DNA of 64,000 bases from Bacteroidota bacterium (lineage in GTDB: Bacteria; Bacteroidota; Bacteroidia; 2-12-FULL-35-15): contig JAFLBF010000001.1 in assembly GCA_017303895.1 (NCBI GenBank), positions 722,035 to 786,034 on the forward strand. The letters are read 5' to 3'. The notes beneath the pieces were generated by a model. The model was not told where the DNA came from. It saw only the letters and a program-made list of their open reading frames with translations, and searched no databases. A program made the translations under genes and the position numbers. How positions within the stretch are numbered: position 1 is the first letter of the stretch; the number at the start of each line of letters is the position of its first letter. Positions 17,295 to 25,059 of the stretch are shown piece after piece.

Positions 17295-19913
17295 ATGAAA
17301 CAATTTACACAATTGTTAATATGCGTATTAACACTCTTAAGTAGTTTTGTTTGGGGACAAAACGGATTTACAAGTTACCCAATTCCATTTTTAACTTCAG
17401 TTAAATATTCTATTAAGGCAGATATTCTTTCAAACAAATGGATTTGTTCAAACCGGGGTTTAATAAAGTTTGATGGATCAAATTTTGCGGAATTCAATTT
17501 AACAAACTCAAACATTCCTTCCAATAGAGTTTGGGATGTTGCATTCGATGCATCCAATAATGTTTGGATAGCTACAGTTGCTGGTTTGGCGAAATTTGAC
17601 GGTGCTACCTGGAATACATTTAATGTAATTAATTCTGGTCTTCCAAATGATACTGTGAATTCGGTTTTTGTAAACGGAACGGATGTTTGGGCTGGAACAC
17701 AACAGGGCTTAGCAAAATTTGATGGAAGCAATTGGATTGTTTACAACACATCAAATTCGGGATTGATAAACAATAATGTTACTGCATTTAATATGGATTC
17801 GAATGGAGATGTATGGGTGGGGACTAATGTTGGTTTGTCGGTAAAGTCGGGTTCTGCATGGACAAGTTATAATGATAGCAATTCAAATTTATCATCTCAA
17901 AAAATACTTGCAATCCACTTTGATAATAATCGGAAATGGGTATCAACTAATGGAAATATTTTTGAATTTTCAAATAATGTCCTTTATCCATTTACATCAA
18001 GATACAACATCGGTTTAGTTGATGCAAATGGTGTATTAATAAATGGATTTACTTCTTCAAAAACCTTGTCAAAAGGACCACAAGGGGGACTCTTAACCAA
18101 TAATATGTATGAATTTGTAGGTGCTGATGCACATAAATACAATTCAACTTTTACAGGGTCTTGCCACACATTTGAAAGTAGCGCAGGACTAGTTTGGTTT
18201 GTTAATGGTAATACATTGTATAGCTTTAATTATGCAAATTATACTGGAACAACTTTGTTAAACGAACCTAAGGGGTTTAATACATTGGATATAAATAATG
18301 TGAGAGCTGCGGTTTCTAATATGGGAGACATGCATTGGAATGGTAGTAATTCCGCTTATGAAGTGCCAAAAAACTCAGGACGCAACACCATTTTTTGTTC
18401 CAATTTTTGGATAGGTGGCTTAGATGCAGGTGGTCAGTTACACCAAGCTGCAATGACCTATCGTCAAATAGGATTCGATTACTGGCCAGGACCATTGGAT
18501 ACGATCACAGGAACTACTGACACAGCAACCGTTATTGCTTATAACAAAGTATGGAAAGTGGATCGTTTAAAAATAGAGGAGTTTCAAACCATGTTTGCGA
18601 ATGGTTCTGTTCAAAATGGTAGTTATAATGTAGATCCAACTATTTTATCATGGCCGGCACACGGCACTGGAAATTTTTCACGAAACTTAGCTCCCTTTGT
18701 TGATGTTAATGCAGATGGAAATTACAATCCATTAACAGATGGTGATTATCCAAAAATAAAAGGGGATCAAATGTGCTTTTGGATATTTAATGATAGCAGA
18801 ACGCATACCGAAACCGGAGGTGCTTCATTAGGAATAGAGGTGCATGCTTCGGCTTATGCATTTGCTTGTCCCGATGCAACAGTAAACGATTCAGTGAATG
18901 CCATTAATTATACTACACTGTATAGTTTTAAAATATTTAATCGAAGCCAAAACAATTATAGAAATGCAGCTATTGGTATAATGGAGGATGTTGATTTAGG
19001 TGGACCGTATGATGATTTTGTAGGTTGTAGTCCTTCTGAAAACTATGGCTTTGTTTACAATGGAGATAATATAGATGATAATGGTGGGACAGGGATATTA
19101 GTGTATGGAGGGAACCCTCCAATGCAAAGCACTGTAATCTTAAATGGACCTGTTTCTGATTTAGGTGATAATGTTGACAATGACAACGATGGTGTAATAG
19201 ATGAACTAGGTGAAAGGAGTTTAATGACAAACTTTGTCTATTATGTTAATGATTTTGGGGTTCAAGGAAATCCATCTGCTACAACCGATTATTATAATTA
19301 TATGAATGGTCGCTGGAAGGATTCCACCAATTTTACTTATGGCGGAACTGCTTATGGTGGTGCTGTACCAACTAATTTTATGTTTGATGGTGTTCCCGGT
19401 GTTTCGGGCTGGAATGAAGTAAGCGGTGGAAATTTACCTTCTGACAGGAGATTATTAATGGGTGCTAGTCATTTTGGAATGACCAAAGGTGAGAGCGTTG
19501 ATTTTGATTTTGCTTTGGTATATACGCGTGATACAACAACTGCGGCTAATTATTCTATCCAAAGTTTATATCAGCGAAACAAACAAGATGTTTTGCGAAT
19601 TAAACAATGGTATACCGGAAATAATTTCCCTTCTTGTTTAGATATTACAAATAGTATTACAAGCAATTCAGAAATATCTATTTCATTTATGGTTTATCCA
19701 AACCCAACGAGCAGCGATTTAACGATTGCATATAAGCCGGAAACAAAAAATGCAGTGGTAGAAATTTACAATTCAATTGGTCAGCAAGTAAAACAAATTG
19801 CGTTGGTGGATGAAAACCAGCAGATCACCATTGCTGATTTGACTAATGGATTGTACATCTTGAAACTGAATGATGGAAAAAATTCGGCAACTCAACGATT
19901 TGTAAAACAATAG
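17295..19913 (+). CDS. T9SS-secreted protein with two-component-type propeller repeats
   Basis: An 872-residue exported protein. A signal peptide (MKQFTQLLICVLTLLSSFVWG) is followed by at least four propeller blades of the reg_prop type (WICSNRGLIKFDGSNF, VWIATVAGLAKFDGATW, VWAGTQQGLAKFDGSNW, VWVGTNVGLSVKSGSAW), the same repeat that forms the sensor of the kinase at 28046-31015. A domain of about 430 residues follows (NTIFCSNFWIGGLDAGGQL, YWPGPLDT, GIEVHASAYAFAC, DNVDNDNDGVIDE) and is shared with the protein at 22538-24559. The end is a type A sorting domain (VYPNPTSSDLTI to GLYILKLNDGKN, TQRFVKQ). I start at the ATG at 17295 next to the signal peptide. The function is unknown; a surface or released location is inferred from the sorting domain. 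Confidence 0.88.
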   Translation: MKQFTQLLICVLTLLSSFVWGQNGFTSYPIPFLTSVKYSIKADILSNKWICSNRGLIKFDGSNFAEFNLTNSNIPSNRVWDVAFDASNNVWIATVAGLAKFDGATWNTFNVINSGLPNDTVNSVFVNGTDVWAGTQQGLAKFDGSNWIVYNTSNSGLINNNVTAFNMDSNGDVWVGTNVGLSVKSGSAWTSYNDSNSNLSSQKILAIHFDNNRKWVSTNGNIFEFSNNVLYPFTSRYNIGLVDANGVLINGFTSSKTLSKGPQGGLLTNNMYEFVGADAHKYNSTFTGSCHTFESSAGLVWFVNGNTLYSFNYANYTGTTLLNEPKGFNTLDINNVRAAVSNMGDMHWNGSNSAYEVPKNSGRNTIFCSNFWIGGLDAGGQLHQAAMTYRQIGFDYWPGPLDTITGTTDTATVIAYNKVWKVDRLKIEEFQTMFANGSVQNGSYNVDPTILSWPAHGTGNFSRNLAPFVDVNADGNYNPLTDGDYPKIKGDQMCFWIFNDSRTHTETGGASLGIEVHASAYAFACPDATVNDSVNAINYTTLYSFKIFNRSQNNYRNAAIGIMEDVDLGGPYDDFVGCSPSENYGFVYNGDNIDDNGGTGILVYGGNPPMQSTVILNGPVSDLGDNVDNDNDGVIDELGERSLMTNFVYYVNDFGVQGNPSATTDYYNYMNGRWKDSTNFTYGGTAYGGAVPTNFMFDGVPGVSGWNEVSGGNLPSDRRLLMGASHFGMTKGESVDFDFALVYTRDTTTAANYSIQSLYQRNKQDVLRIKQWYTGNNFPSCLDITNSITSNSEISISFMVYPNPTSSDLTIAYKPETKNAVVEIYNSIGQQVKQIALVDENQQITIADLTNGLYILKLNDGKNSATQRFVKQ

Positions 19914-19916
19914 TTC

Positions 19917-19924
19917 TAAATTTG
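19917..19924 (+). promoter_or_regulatory. -7 element TAAATTTG for the alpha/beta hydrolase
   Basis: An exact TAnnTTTG box starting 3 nt after the previous stop. Its last three bases are the alternative TTG start codon at 19922, so if this promoter is used translation must begin downstream, at the GTG at 19943. Confidence 0.45.
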
Positions 19925-19942
19925 GGTTATAAAATAATCCTT

Positions 19943-20746
19943 GTGCACCACGCTGAATTTAAAAAAACTAAAATAGCATACACCGATACCGGCAAAGGCC
20001 GTGTAGTGGTGTTGCTTCATGGTTTTTTAGGTTCACATGAAGTGTGGACCGAAACAGCAAAAAAACTTTCCAAACGTTTTAGGGTCATTACTATTGATCT
20101 TCCCGGTCATGGTGCTACACCGTCTATCGGTTATTATCATAGTATGGAGTTGTTGGCACAAAGTGTAAAAGCAGTATTGGATCATATTGGTGTGAGGCGT
20201 TATGTGGTGGTTGGGCATAGCATGGGAGGTTATACAGCCTTAGCATTTGCTGAATTATATCCGGAAAATGTATGCGGTATCTGTTTGTTTAATTCTACTT
20301 CTTATGCCGATAGTGATGAGAAAAAGAAGGAGCGCGATAAAGTGATCCGCTTAGTAAAAAAAGAGCATAAACATTACGTAGCAGAGGTGGTAACCGGTTT
20401 GTTCGCTCCTGATAATCTTCCTAAGATAAAAGAAGAGGTGGAAAAAGTAAAACGAATTGCGGTGGCAACATCCAAACAATCGATCATCAATAGTTTGGAA
20501 GGCATGAAAGAGCGCAAGAGTAGGGATATGATCCTGAAATTTGCTGAATACCCTGTTTTATTTGTGGTTGGTAAAAAGGACAGTGTGATCAACTATGAAA
20601 CCATGTATTCTCAAATGGCATTGTGTAAACACCCGTTTGTGTTGATGTTGGAAGATGTAGGGCACATGGGCTTTTATGAAGCACCAAAAGAAACGCAAAA
20701 AGAACTTATGCGTTTTGCTGAGCGTTGTTTCCGAAAATCTTATTGA
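19943..20746 (+). CDS. Alpha/beta-fold hydrolase
   Basis: A 267-residue hydrolase. The oxyanion segment VVLLHGFLGSHEVW at about 21-34 and the nucleophile elbow GHSMGGY (Ser) are clear; the acidic residue is probably in VGKKDSVI and the catalytic His in DVGHMGFYEAP. The substrate is unknown; the closest well-known relatives include MenH-like and esterase members of the fold. There is no ATG near the N-terminus. I choose GTG 19943, because the product then begins about where relatives do (short lead into TKIAYTDTGKG) and because a TAnnTTTG box overlaps the alternative TTG at 19922. It overlaps the convergent small ORF on the minus strand by 7 nt. Confidence 0.88.
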   Translation: MHHAEFKKTKIAYTDTGKGRVVVLLHGFLGSHEVWTETAKKLSKRFRVITIDLPGHGATPSIGYYHSMELLAQSVKAVLDHIGVRRYVVVGHSMGGYTALAFAELYPENVCGICLFNSTSYADSDEKKKERDKVIRLVKKEHKHYVAEVVTGLFAPDNLPKIKEEVEKVKRIAVATSKQSIINSLEGMKERKSRDMILKFAEYPVLFVVGKKDSVINYETMYSQMALCKHPFVLMLEDVGHMGFYEAPKETQKELMRFAERCFRKSY

Positions 20747-20988
20747 TCTTTTTGAAAGCGGAGTTTTATCAATTCTGCTCCATCCACAATACAGAAAGTG
20801 TATAATCCTTTTGGTAAGTCTGAAATGTCAATTTTACTATCCTGCACATCATGACAATTACCTCTTTTTAAAAGATGTCCACCTACATCAGCTATTGAAT
20901 AACTAACTCTGTTTGTCTGACATTGGTAGTTGATCTTTAGATCACGATCACTTACCTGGGATATTATTTCAATTGTAGCATTACTCAT
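20740..20988 (-). CDS. Small stand-alone protein resembling a T9SS sorting domain
   Basis: An 82-residue ORF with no signal peptide. Its second half has the shape of a type A T9SS C-terminal domain: VSYSIADVGGHLLKRG, then IDISDLPKGLYTFCIVDG and ending LRFQKDQ, as in the last 60 residues of the neighbouring secreted proteins. The start could be the ATG at 20988 or a TTG at 21012. It is the third minus-strand cistron after the two T9SS genes, and an RNA-like element (21088-21152) lies in its leader. It may be a decayed remnant of a third T9SS gene or a genuine orphan domain; without a signal peptide it would stay in the cytoplasm. Confidence 0.5.
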   Translation of the reverse strand: MSNATIEIISQVSDRDLKINYQCQTNRVSYSIADVGGHLLKRGNCHDVQDSKIDISDLPKGLYTFCIVDGAELIKLRFQKDQ

Positions 20989-21087
20989 ATATACACAAGA
21001 ACGATTTCTCAACTAAAAGGTATATGACTTTTAGACGAATTCCGACTTTTTTATAGACGAATGAGAAATAGTTCTGTGTAGAAATTA

Positions 21088-21152
21088 ACTTCAGTCCCAC
21101 CTGCTGTTGAACAACATCCCCATGTGCCTTTTCAGCAGGTGGAAACCGAAGT
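21088..21152 (-). promoter_or_regulatory. Structured RNA-like element, copy 1
   Basis: Inner stem CCACCTGCTG (21097-21106) with CAGCAGGTGG (21133-21142). Outer stem 21088-21094 with 21146-21152, containing one non-canonical pair that is U.G on the minus strand. The loop holds the invariant AACAACATCCCCATGTGCC (21110-21128), itself able to form ACAT/ATGT. It begins 5 nt after the stop of the 21158-22450 gene and lies 99 nt before the small ORF at 20988. Not a known family to me. Confidence 0.65.
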
Positions 21153-21157
21153 ATGAA

Positions 21158-22450
21158 TTATTGTTTGATGAACTTTTGGGTTTGTGATCTTTTTCCATCA
21201 TTTACGGTTAGGAAATAAATTCCACTTTCAAGATCAGAAATGTTGATGGCTGTTTCTTTAGAATGAATATTATTCACGTCTTTAACAAGCCGGCCTGTTA
21301 GATCATACACGCTTATTTTCTGAATTGTGCTTATATCTTGTGATGTAATTGAAATTTGATCAAGAGCAGGGTTAGGATAAAGGGTAATGTTATCATTGGC
21401 TGAATAATTATTTATAGAGGTAACGATATTCGGTACCACAGTTATACTGATTCCTGTTTCGTTTCTTCCTGCATATAATGAGTCGCAAAAAACATCACTA
21501 CATCCAGATGTGTCAACAACTGTTAAGCATAATTGATATGGACCAACTCCTGCATAAGTGTGAGTGGGAAATTCTAAGTTAGAAGTGCTTCCATCACCAA
21601 ATTCCCAAAAATAACTGTAGTTGGTCCCTGATGACGAATTATTATAAATTGTATAGCTATATGAGTTGATTGAATCTTGAAGCATGGTGAAATTTGCATC
21701 ACAATTTATATTGTTTTTAATTATAGAAATTTCATCTAGAAATAAAAAATTCATATTTGTAGAATTGTGATTAAATCCAATGTGAATACTTTGCCCGCTA
21801 TAGTTATTTAATGAGACACTTTTATATTCCCATGTTGTATCTGAGCTGTATGTAAGTGATGGCATGGGTGAATCAGTTTCTGAAAAAATTTGTGTGCCGT
21901 TCGCATAATCTGGCCATCCGAATGGGTAAGGATTATTGTCTACGACAACGACTTGATATCCATTTCTGTTTTCCCAGGTTTTATCATACCATGTTAAAGA
22001 TCCGCCATTAATGGGAATTGTAATTGGGCCAAACATTATCCAGTCATTTGCCTCTCCAAGGGTATCTGAAACTGTTGATGCAAAAAAGAAGAACGATGTG
22101 TCGTTTGAATTGCCAGACTGCAATTCCCAAGGATGATAAAAATTATTCTTTGTTGGTTCGCCAGATGAGTTTTTTGATGAATCAAGGGAATACATAATTG
22201 AAAAATCAGATTGAGTATATTGAGGAATTATGCTTGGGATAATACTTGGATAACCATCTCCATCCTCTATATAAAAATTAAATGAAGCACTATCGTTAGG
22301 GTTTATGGATAACCCTGGAAGATTTATATATAGAAGAGTATCGCTATTTGCAGATAGAGTCTTATTTCTTGATGCACTTAAATTGGTTTGACGTTGAGCG
22401 ACTGCAAGGTTTGATATTCCTAAAATCGCAATTAGTAAAATGATTCTCAT
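21158..22450 (-). CDS. T9SS-secreted protein with choice-of-anchor-like and PKD domains
   Basis: A 430-residue exported protein. A signal peptide (MRIILLIAILGISNLAVAQ) is followed by a beta-rich region with the pattern of choice-of-anchor J/cleaved adhesin domains (ANDWIMFGPITIP, SLTWYDKTWENRNGYQVVV, TWEYKSVSLNNYSGQSIHIGF, LFLDEISI at about 130-235). Then comes one PKD domain (FWEFGDGSTSNLEFPTHTY), the linker CDSLYAGR shared with two other proteins here, and a type A sorting domain ending KFIKQ. It lies downstream of the 22538-24559 gene with an RNA-like element (copy 2) between them. An adhesive surface role is inference. Confidence 0.85.
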   Translation of the reverse strand: MRIILLIAILGISNLAVAQRQTNLSASRNKTLSANSDTLLYINLPGLSINPNDSASFNFYIEDGDGYPSIIPSIIPQYTQSDFSIMYSLDSSKNSSGEPTKNNFYHPWELQSGNSNDTSFFFFASTVSDTLGEANDWIMFGPITIPINGGSLTWYDKTWENRNGYQVVVVDNNPYPFGWPDYANGTQIFSETDSPMPSLTYSSDTTWEYKSVSLNNYSGQSIHIGFNHNSTNMNFLFLDEISIIKNNINCDANFTMLQDSINSYSYTIYNNSSSGTNYSYFWEFGDGSTSNLEFPTHTYAGVGPYQLCLTVVDTSGCSDVFCDSLYAGRNETGISITVVPNIVTSINNYSANDNITLYPNPALDQISITSQDISTIQKISVYDLTGRLVKDVNNIHSKETAINISDLESGIYFLTVNDGKRSQTQKFIKQ

Positions 22451-22467
22451 GATATAATTTTTTTATA

Positions 22468-22532
22468 ACCTCAGTCCCACCTACTGTTGAACAACATCCC
22501 CATGTGCCTTTTCAGCAGGTGGAAACCGAAGT
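22468..22532 (-). promoter_or_regulatory. Structured RNA-like element, copy 2
   Basis: Same layout as copy 1 at the same offset from the upstream stop codon. Inner stem 22477-22486 with 22513-22522; outer stem 22468-22474 with 22526-22532. Three imperfect pairs are all G.U on the minus strand but A.C on the plus strand. Invariant loop at 22490-22508. It ends 17 nt before the ATG at 22450. Confidence 0.65.
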
Positions 22533-22537
22533 ATGAA

Positions 22538-24559
22538 TTATTGTTTGATGAACTTTTTGGTGGAAGTTTGTTTCCCATCCGTAATCGTTAAAAAGTAAAT
22601 TCCACTTTCAAGTTGGCTTACATTAATAACTGTTTCTTTTGAATTGATGTTATCATGTGCCTGAATTTGTCGGCCAGTGATATCTAAGATGTTTATCTTA
22701 TATGGAGCATCTAACCCTTCCGTTACAATTGAAAGAATGTTGTTTGTGGGGTTTGGATAAAGACGTAATGTTGTAATGTCTTTATTTTCAGAAATACTAG
22801 TGGCATTGCCCGGCACAACATTTAGAGTAATTGTATTCGATTCTCTGCCAGCATATAATGAATCACAAAATGTATCTGAACAACCTGATGTATCACTAAC
22901 TGTAAGACAAAGTTGGTAAGGGCCTGTTCCCGCATACACATGTGTTGGGTATTGTAAGGTAGAGGTGTCGCCATCGCCAAATTCCCATAAGTAATTATAG
23001 TTCATCCATGCAGGAGAATTATTGAAAGCAGTATAGTTAAACAGATTAGTGGAATCTTGTACAAGAGTAAAATCAGCAACGCAATTCCCATTTACACCGT
23101 TACATCCACATGTTAGATCAGGGGCAGAAAACTTTTGTCTGATACTATCTATTCTTTCTTTTAATAGATTTACACTTGTTAAGTTTGATCCATTATTAGT
23201 TCTTGCATAAACATAAGCAAAGCTTACTTTTTGTATGCCGTTTGGTTGGAGCGTAAATGGACCGAAAGTCCCAATTGCTCTTCTATCTGATGGAACATTT
23301 TGAGTGCTTTCCTCGCTCCAAGGAGTTTGAGGGTTGAAACTTGTGCCAATTCCCAATGGATCTGTTGTTCCCGGGTAAAAATAATTGCAATTGATACTTC
23401 CCGAATTTCCATTTCCTCCGTATGTTAGATGTGTTCCATTCTTCCAGGTTGCGGTCATGTAGTTATAAAAGTCGTTTGCAATAACCGGGTTTCCGGTTGG
23501 CGTAAAATCATTATTATAAAACATAAACGTTGACATGCCAAGTCGTTCATCATCAATGATTCCATTACCATGATTATTTCCCCAATCACTATATACCGGA
23601 GGATTGTCAACACCATCAGGATCTTGATACGGCCCTTCTAAGAAAACAACTGCTTGTGCAGGTGGATTTATTCCATACATGGGTTGTCCTTGCCCACCGC
23701 CATCATCTATTGAATCACCGTTGTAACCATAATAGGCACTTCTTGCCACATCTGATGCTATGTAGTCATCCTGGCCCCCACCAATATCAAAATCTGTCCA
23801 ATTGCCTATGTAGGTAGAATCTAATTGATTGGAGCTTTTGTTTATAATTGTATAATCTACAAAAATGGTATTGTACAATGCGCTATCGTTTGTACAGCTG
23901 TATGCATAGGCCATTCCATGAACTTCAATTCCGATTGGATTTCCTCCTGTAGCATTGTGTAATCCTCCATTATCATTAAATACAAAAAAGATGGCTTCGT
24001 CTCCCTTGATCATTGGTGTTTCACCTAAGTAGGGCTCATACACCCCATTTGCATAAATATCGTTAAAAGGAGCTAAAGCATGACCATCCGGTGCAAAAGC
24101 AGGCCAGTTTGTTATAACATCCATCGTTTGGACATCGGTTGTGTTTGGGCCAACTGAACCTCCTGTAAAAAAATTAGTATAATGATCTATTCCACATTTG
24201 GTTATTTTCCAAACACGATTATAGTTCGCCATGGTTGCGCTATCAGTACTGCCTGTTGCATCCAATGGACCGGGATAAAAATCGCTTCCCATATTTTCAT
24301 AAGTTTGACCTGCCAATTTTAGCTGTCCATTAACGTCTAATCCTCCAATCCAAAGTCCTCGAGCAAAAAAGGTTGATTTTCCGCTTCCTTTTGGGGCTTC
24401 AAATACAGGCGATTGAATTCCTTGAAAGTATGCTCCACCGTTTGCGGAAAAAGACATCTTGAGATTGTTGATATCCAGAAAATCTCCCAACAAGTTTTGC
24501 CCTTTTGTGCTATTGTTGATCAATAAGATCAGACAGATCGCGTAGAATAATTTTTTCAT
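22538..24559 (-). CDS. Large T9SS-secreted protein with PKD domain
   Basis: A 673-residue exported protein. After the signal peptide (MKKLFYAICLILLINNSTKG) a domain of about 430 residues follows that is homologous to the middle of the 17295-19913 protein: STFFARGLWIGGLDVNGQL, FYPGPLDATGSTDSATMANYNRVWK, MIKGDEAIFFVFNDN, GIEVHGMAYAYSC, and the SDRRAIGTFGPFTLQPN closing motif. One PKD domain (LWEFGDGDTSTLQYPTHVY), the CDSLYAGR linker and a type A sorting domain ending KKFIKQ come last. It is the first gene of a minus-strand unit, with a promoter at 24673-24680 and RNA-like element copy 3 in the leader. The function is unknown. Confidence 0.88.
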   Translation of the reverse strand: MKKLFYAICLILLINNSTKGQNLLGDFLDINNLKMSFSANGGAYFQGIQSPVFEAPKGSGKSTFFARGLWIGGLDVNGQLKLAGQTYENMGSDFYPGPLDATGSTDSATMANYNRVWKITKCGIDHYTNFFTGGSVGPNTTDVQTMDVITNWPAFAPDGHALAPFNDIYANGVYEPYLGETPMIKGDEAIFFVFNDNGGLHNATGGNPIGIEVHGMAYAYSCTNDSALYNTIFVDYTIINKSSNQLDSTYIGNWTDFDIGGGQDDYIASDVARSAYYGYNGDSIDDGGGQGQPMYGINPPAQAVVFLEGPYQDPDGVDNPPVYSDWGNNHGNGIIDDERLGMSTFMFYNNDFTPTGNPVIANDFYNYMTATWKNGTHLTYGGNGNSGSINCNYFYPGTTDPLGIGTSFNPQTPWSEESTQNVPSDRRAIGTFGPFTLQPNGIQKVSFAYVYARTNNGSNLTSVNLLKERIDSIRQKFSAPDLTCGCNGVNGNCVADFTLVQDSTNLFNYTAFNNSPAWMNYNYLWEFGDGDTSTLQYPTHVYAGTGPYQLCLTVSDTSGCSDTFCDSLYAGRESNTITLNVVPGNATSISENKDITTLRLYPNPTNNILSIVTEGLDAPYKINILDITGRQIQAHDNINSKETVINVSQLESGIYFLTITDGKQTSTKKFIKQ

Positions 24560-24594
24560 AATCTTTAGTTTTAAAATGAACAGGGATGATTTTA

Positions 24595-24659
24595 AAATCA
24601 GCCCAACCTGCTGTTGAACAACATCCCCATGTGCCTATTCAGCGGGTTGGAGCTGATTT
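24595..24659 (-). promoter_or_regulatory. Structured RNA-like element, copy 3, in a 5' leader
   Basis: Outer stem AAATCAGC (24595-24602) with GCTGATTT (24652-24659), perfect. Inner stem 24603-24613 with 24640-24650, 11 bp, including CCAACC/GGTTGG where copies 1 and 2 have CCACC/GGTGG. Invariant loop 24617-24635. It starts about 7 nt downstream of the predicted transcription start and ends 35 nt before the ATG at 24559, so it would be carried by the mRNA leader. Confidence 0.7.
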
Positions 24660-24672
24660 ATTTGTTATGAAG

Positions 24673-24680
24673 CAAAACTA
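24673..24680 (-). promoter_or_regulatory. -7 element TAGTTTTG upstream of RNA-like element copy 3
   Basis: CAAAACTA on the plus strand is an exact TAnnTTTG box on the minus strand. A transcript from it would begin near 24667 and carry the whole of element copy 3 (24595-24659). Confidence 0.5.
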
Positions 24681-24829
24681 TTTCATTATTAAAGGTGTTT
24701 TTTTCTCTTTTTGGTCAAAAATATACAGGTCAAACCATCAAAAACGACCCTTATGTCCCCTAAAAGTATTGTAAATAGTGAATTTTGTATTTTTAGCAGT
24801 ATACATGTGAAGCGCTTTTTCAAGTTTTG

Positions 24830-25059
24830 TCAAAAATATACATGTCTAAGTTCAGTTTTCCACTCTTAAATACTTCGTTAGGATCATCTTTTAATGAACT
24901 TTATTTCTTAAATTAGTATAGGATTTGATCCTGCCTCTATTGTCTATTAATGGTTTTAGAAACATTGTTGAACAATTTCGAATGGAAGGCCGAGTTTGAA
25001 TCCTGATTTTTTAATAATAGGGAGTGGATAATTATTTATTCAAAAATATACATGTCTAA
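24830..25059 (+). repeat. 20-bp direct repeat, second copy spanning a start codon
   Basis: TCAAAAATATACATGTCTAA is identical at 24830-24849 and 25040-25059, 210 bp apart. In the second copy the ATG is the start codon at 25052. A 14-base-long match with a similar tail is at 24715-24734. Confidence 0.75.

Larger units (their letters stand above)
24560..25051. other. 492-nt intergenic region with promoter, RNA-like element and short repeats
   Basis: Between divergent genes. It contains the leader of the minus-strand T9SS gene (promoter 24673-24680, element copy 3 at 24595-24659) and, toward the plus-strand TPR-like gene, a 20-bp sequence that occurs at 24830-24849 and again over the start codon at 25040-25059, with a partial copy at 24715-24734. 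I see no gene in the rest. Confidence 0.7.

Noticed and set aside
19922..19942. TTG 19922 as hydrolase start
   Set aside because: It is part of a -7 promoter box and would add seven residues that relatives do not have; GTG 19943 is preferred, though not proven.
21088..24659. RNA-like elements read simply as intrinsic terminators of the T9SS genes
   Set aside because: Copies 1 and 2 do follow stop codons, but no copy is followed by a real T run on the minus strand, copy 3 lies in a 5' leader after a promoter, and a terminator would not need an invariant 19-nt loop.
24586..24774. A 62-codon plus-strand frame over the RNA element
   Set aside because: It runs through both arms of element copy 3 and the minus-strand promoter; its sequence has no protein-like features.
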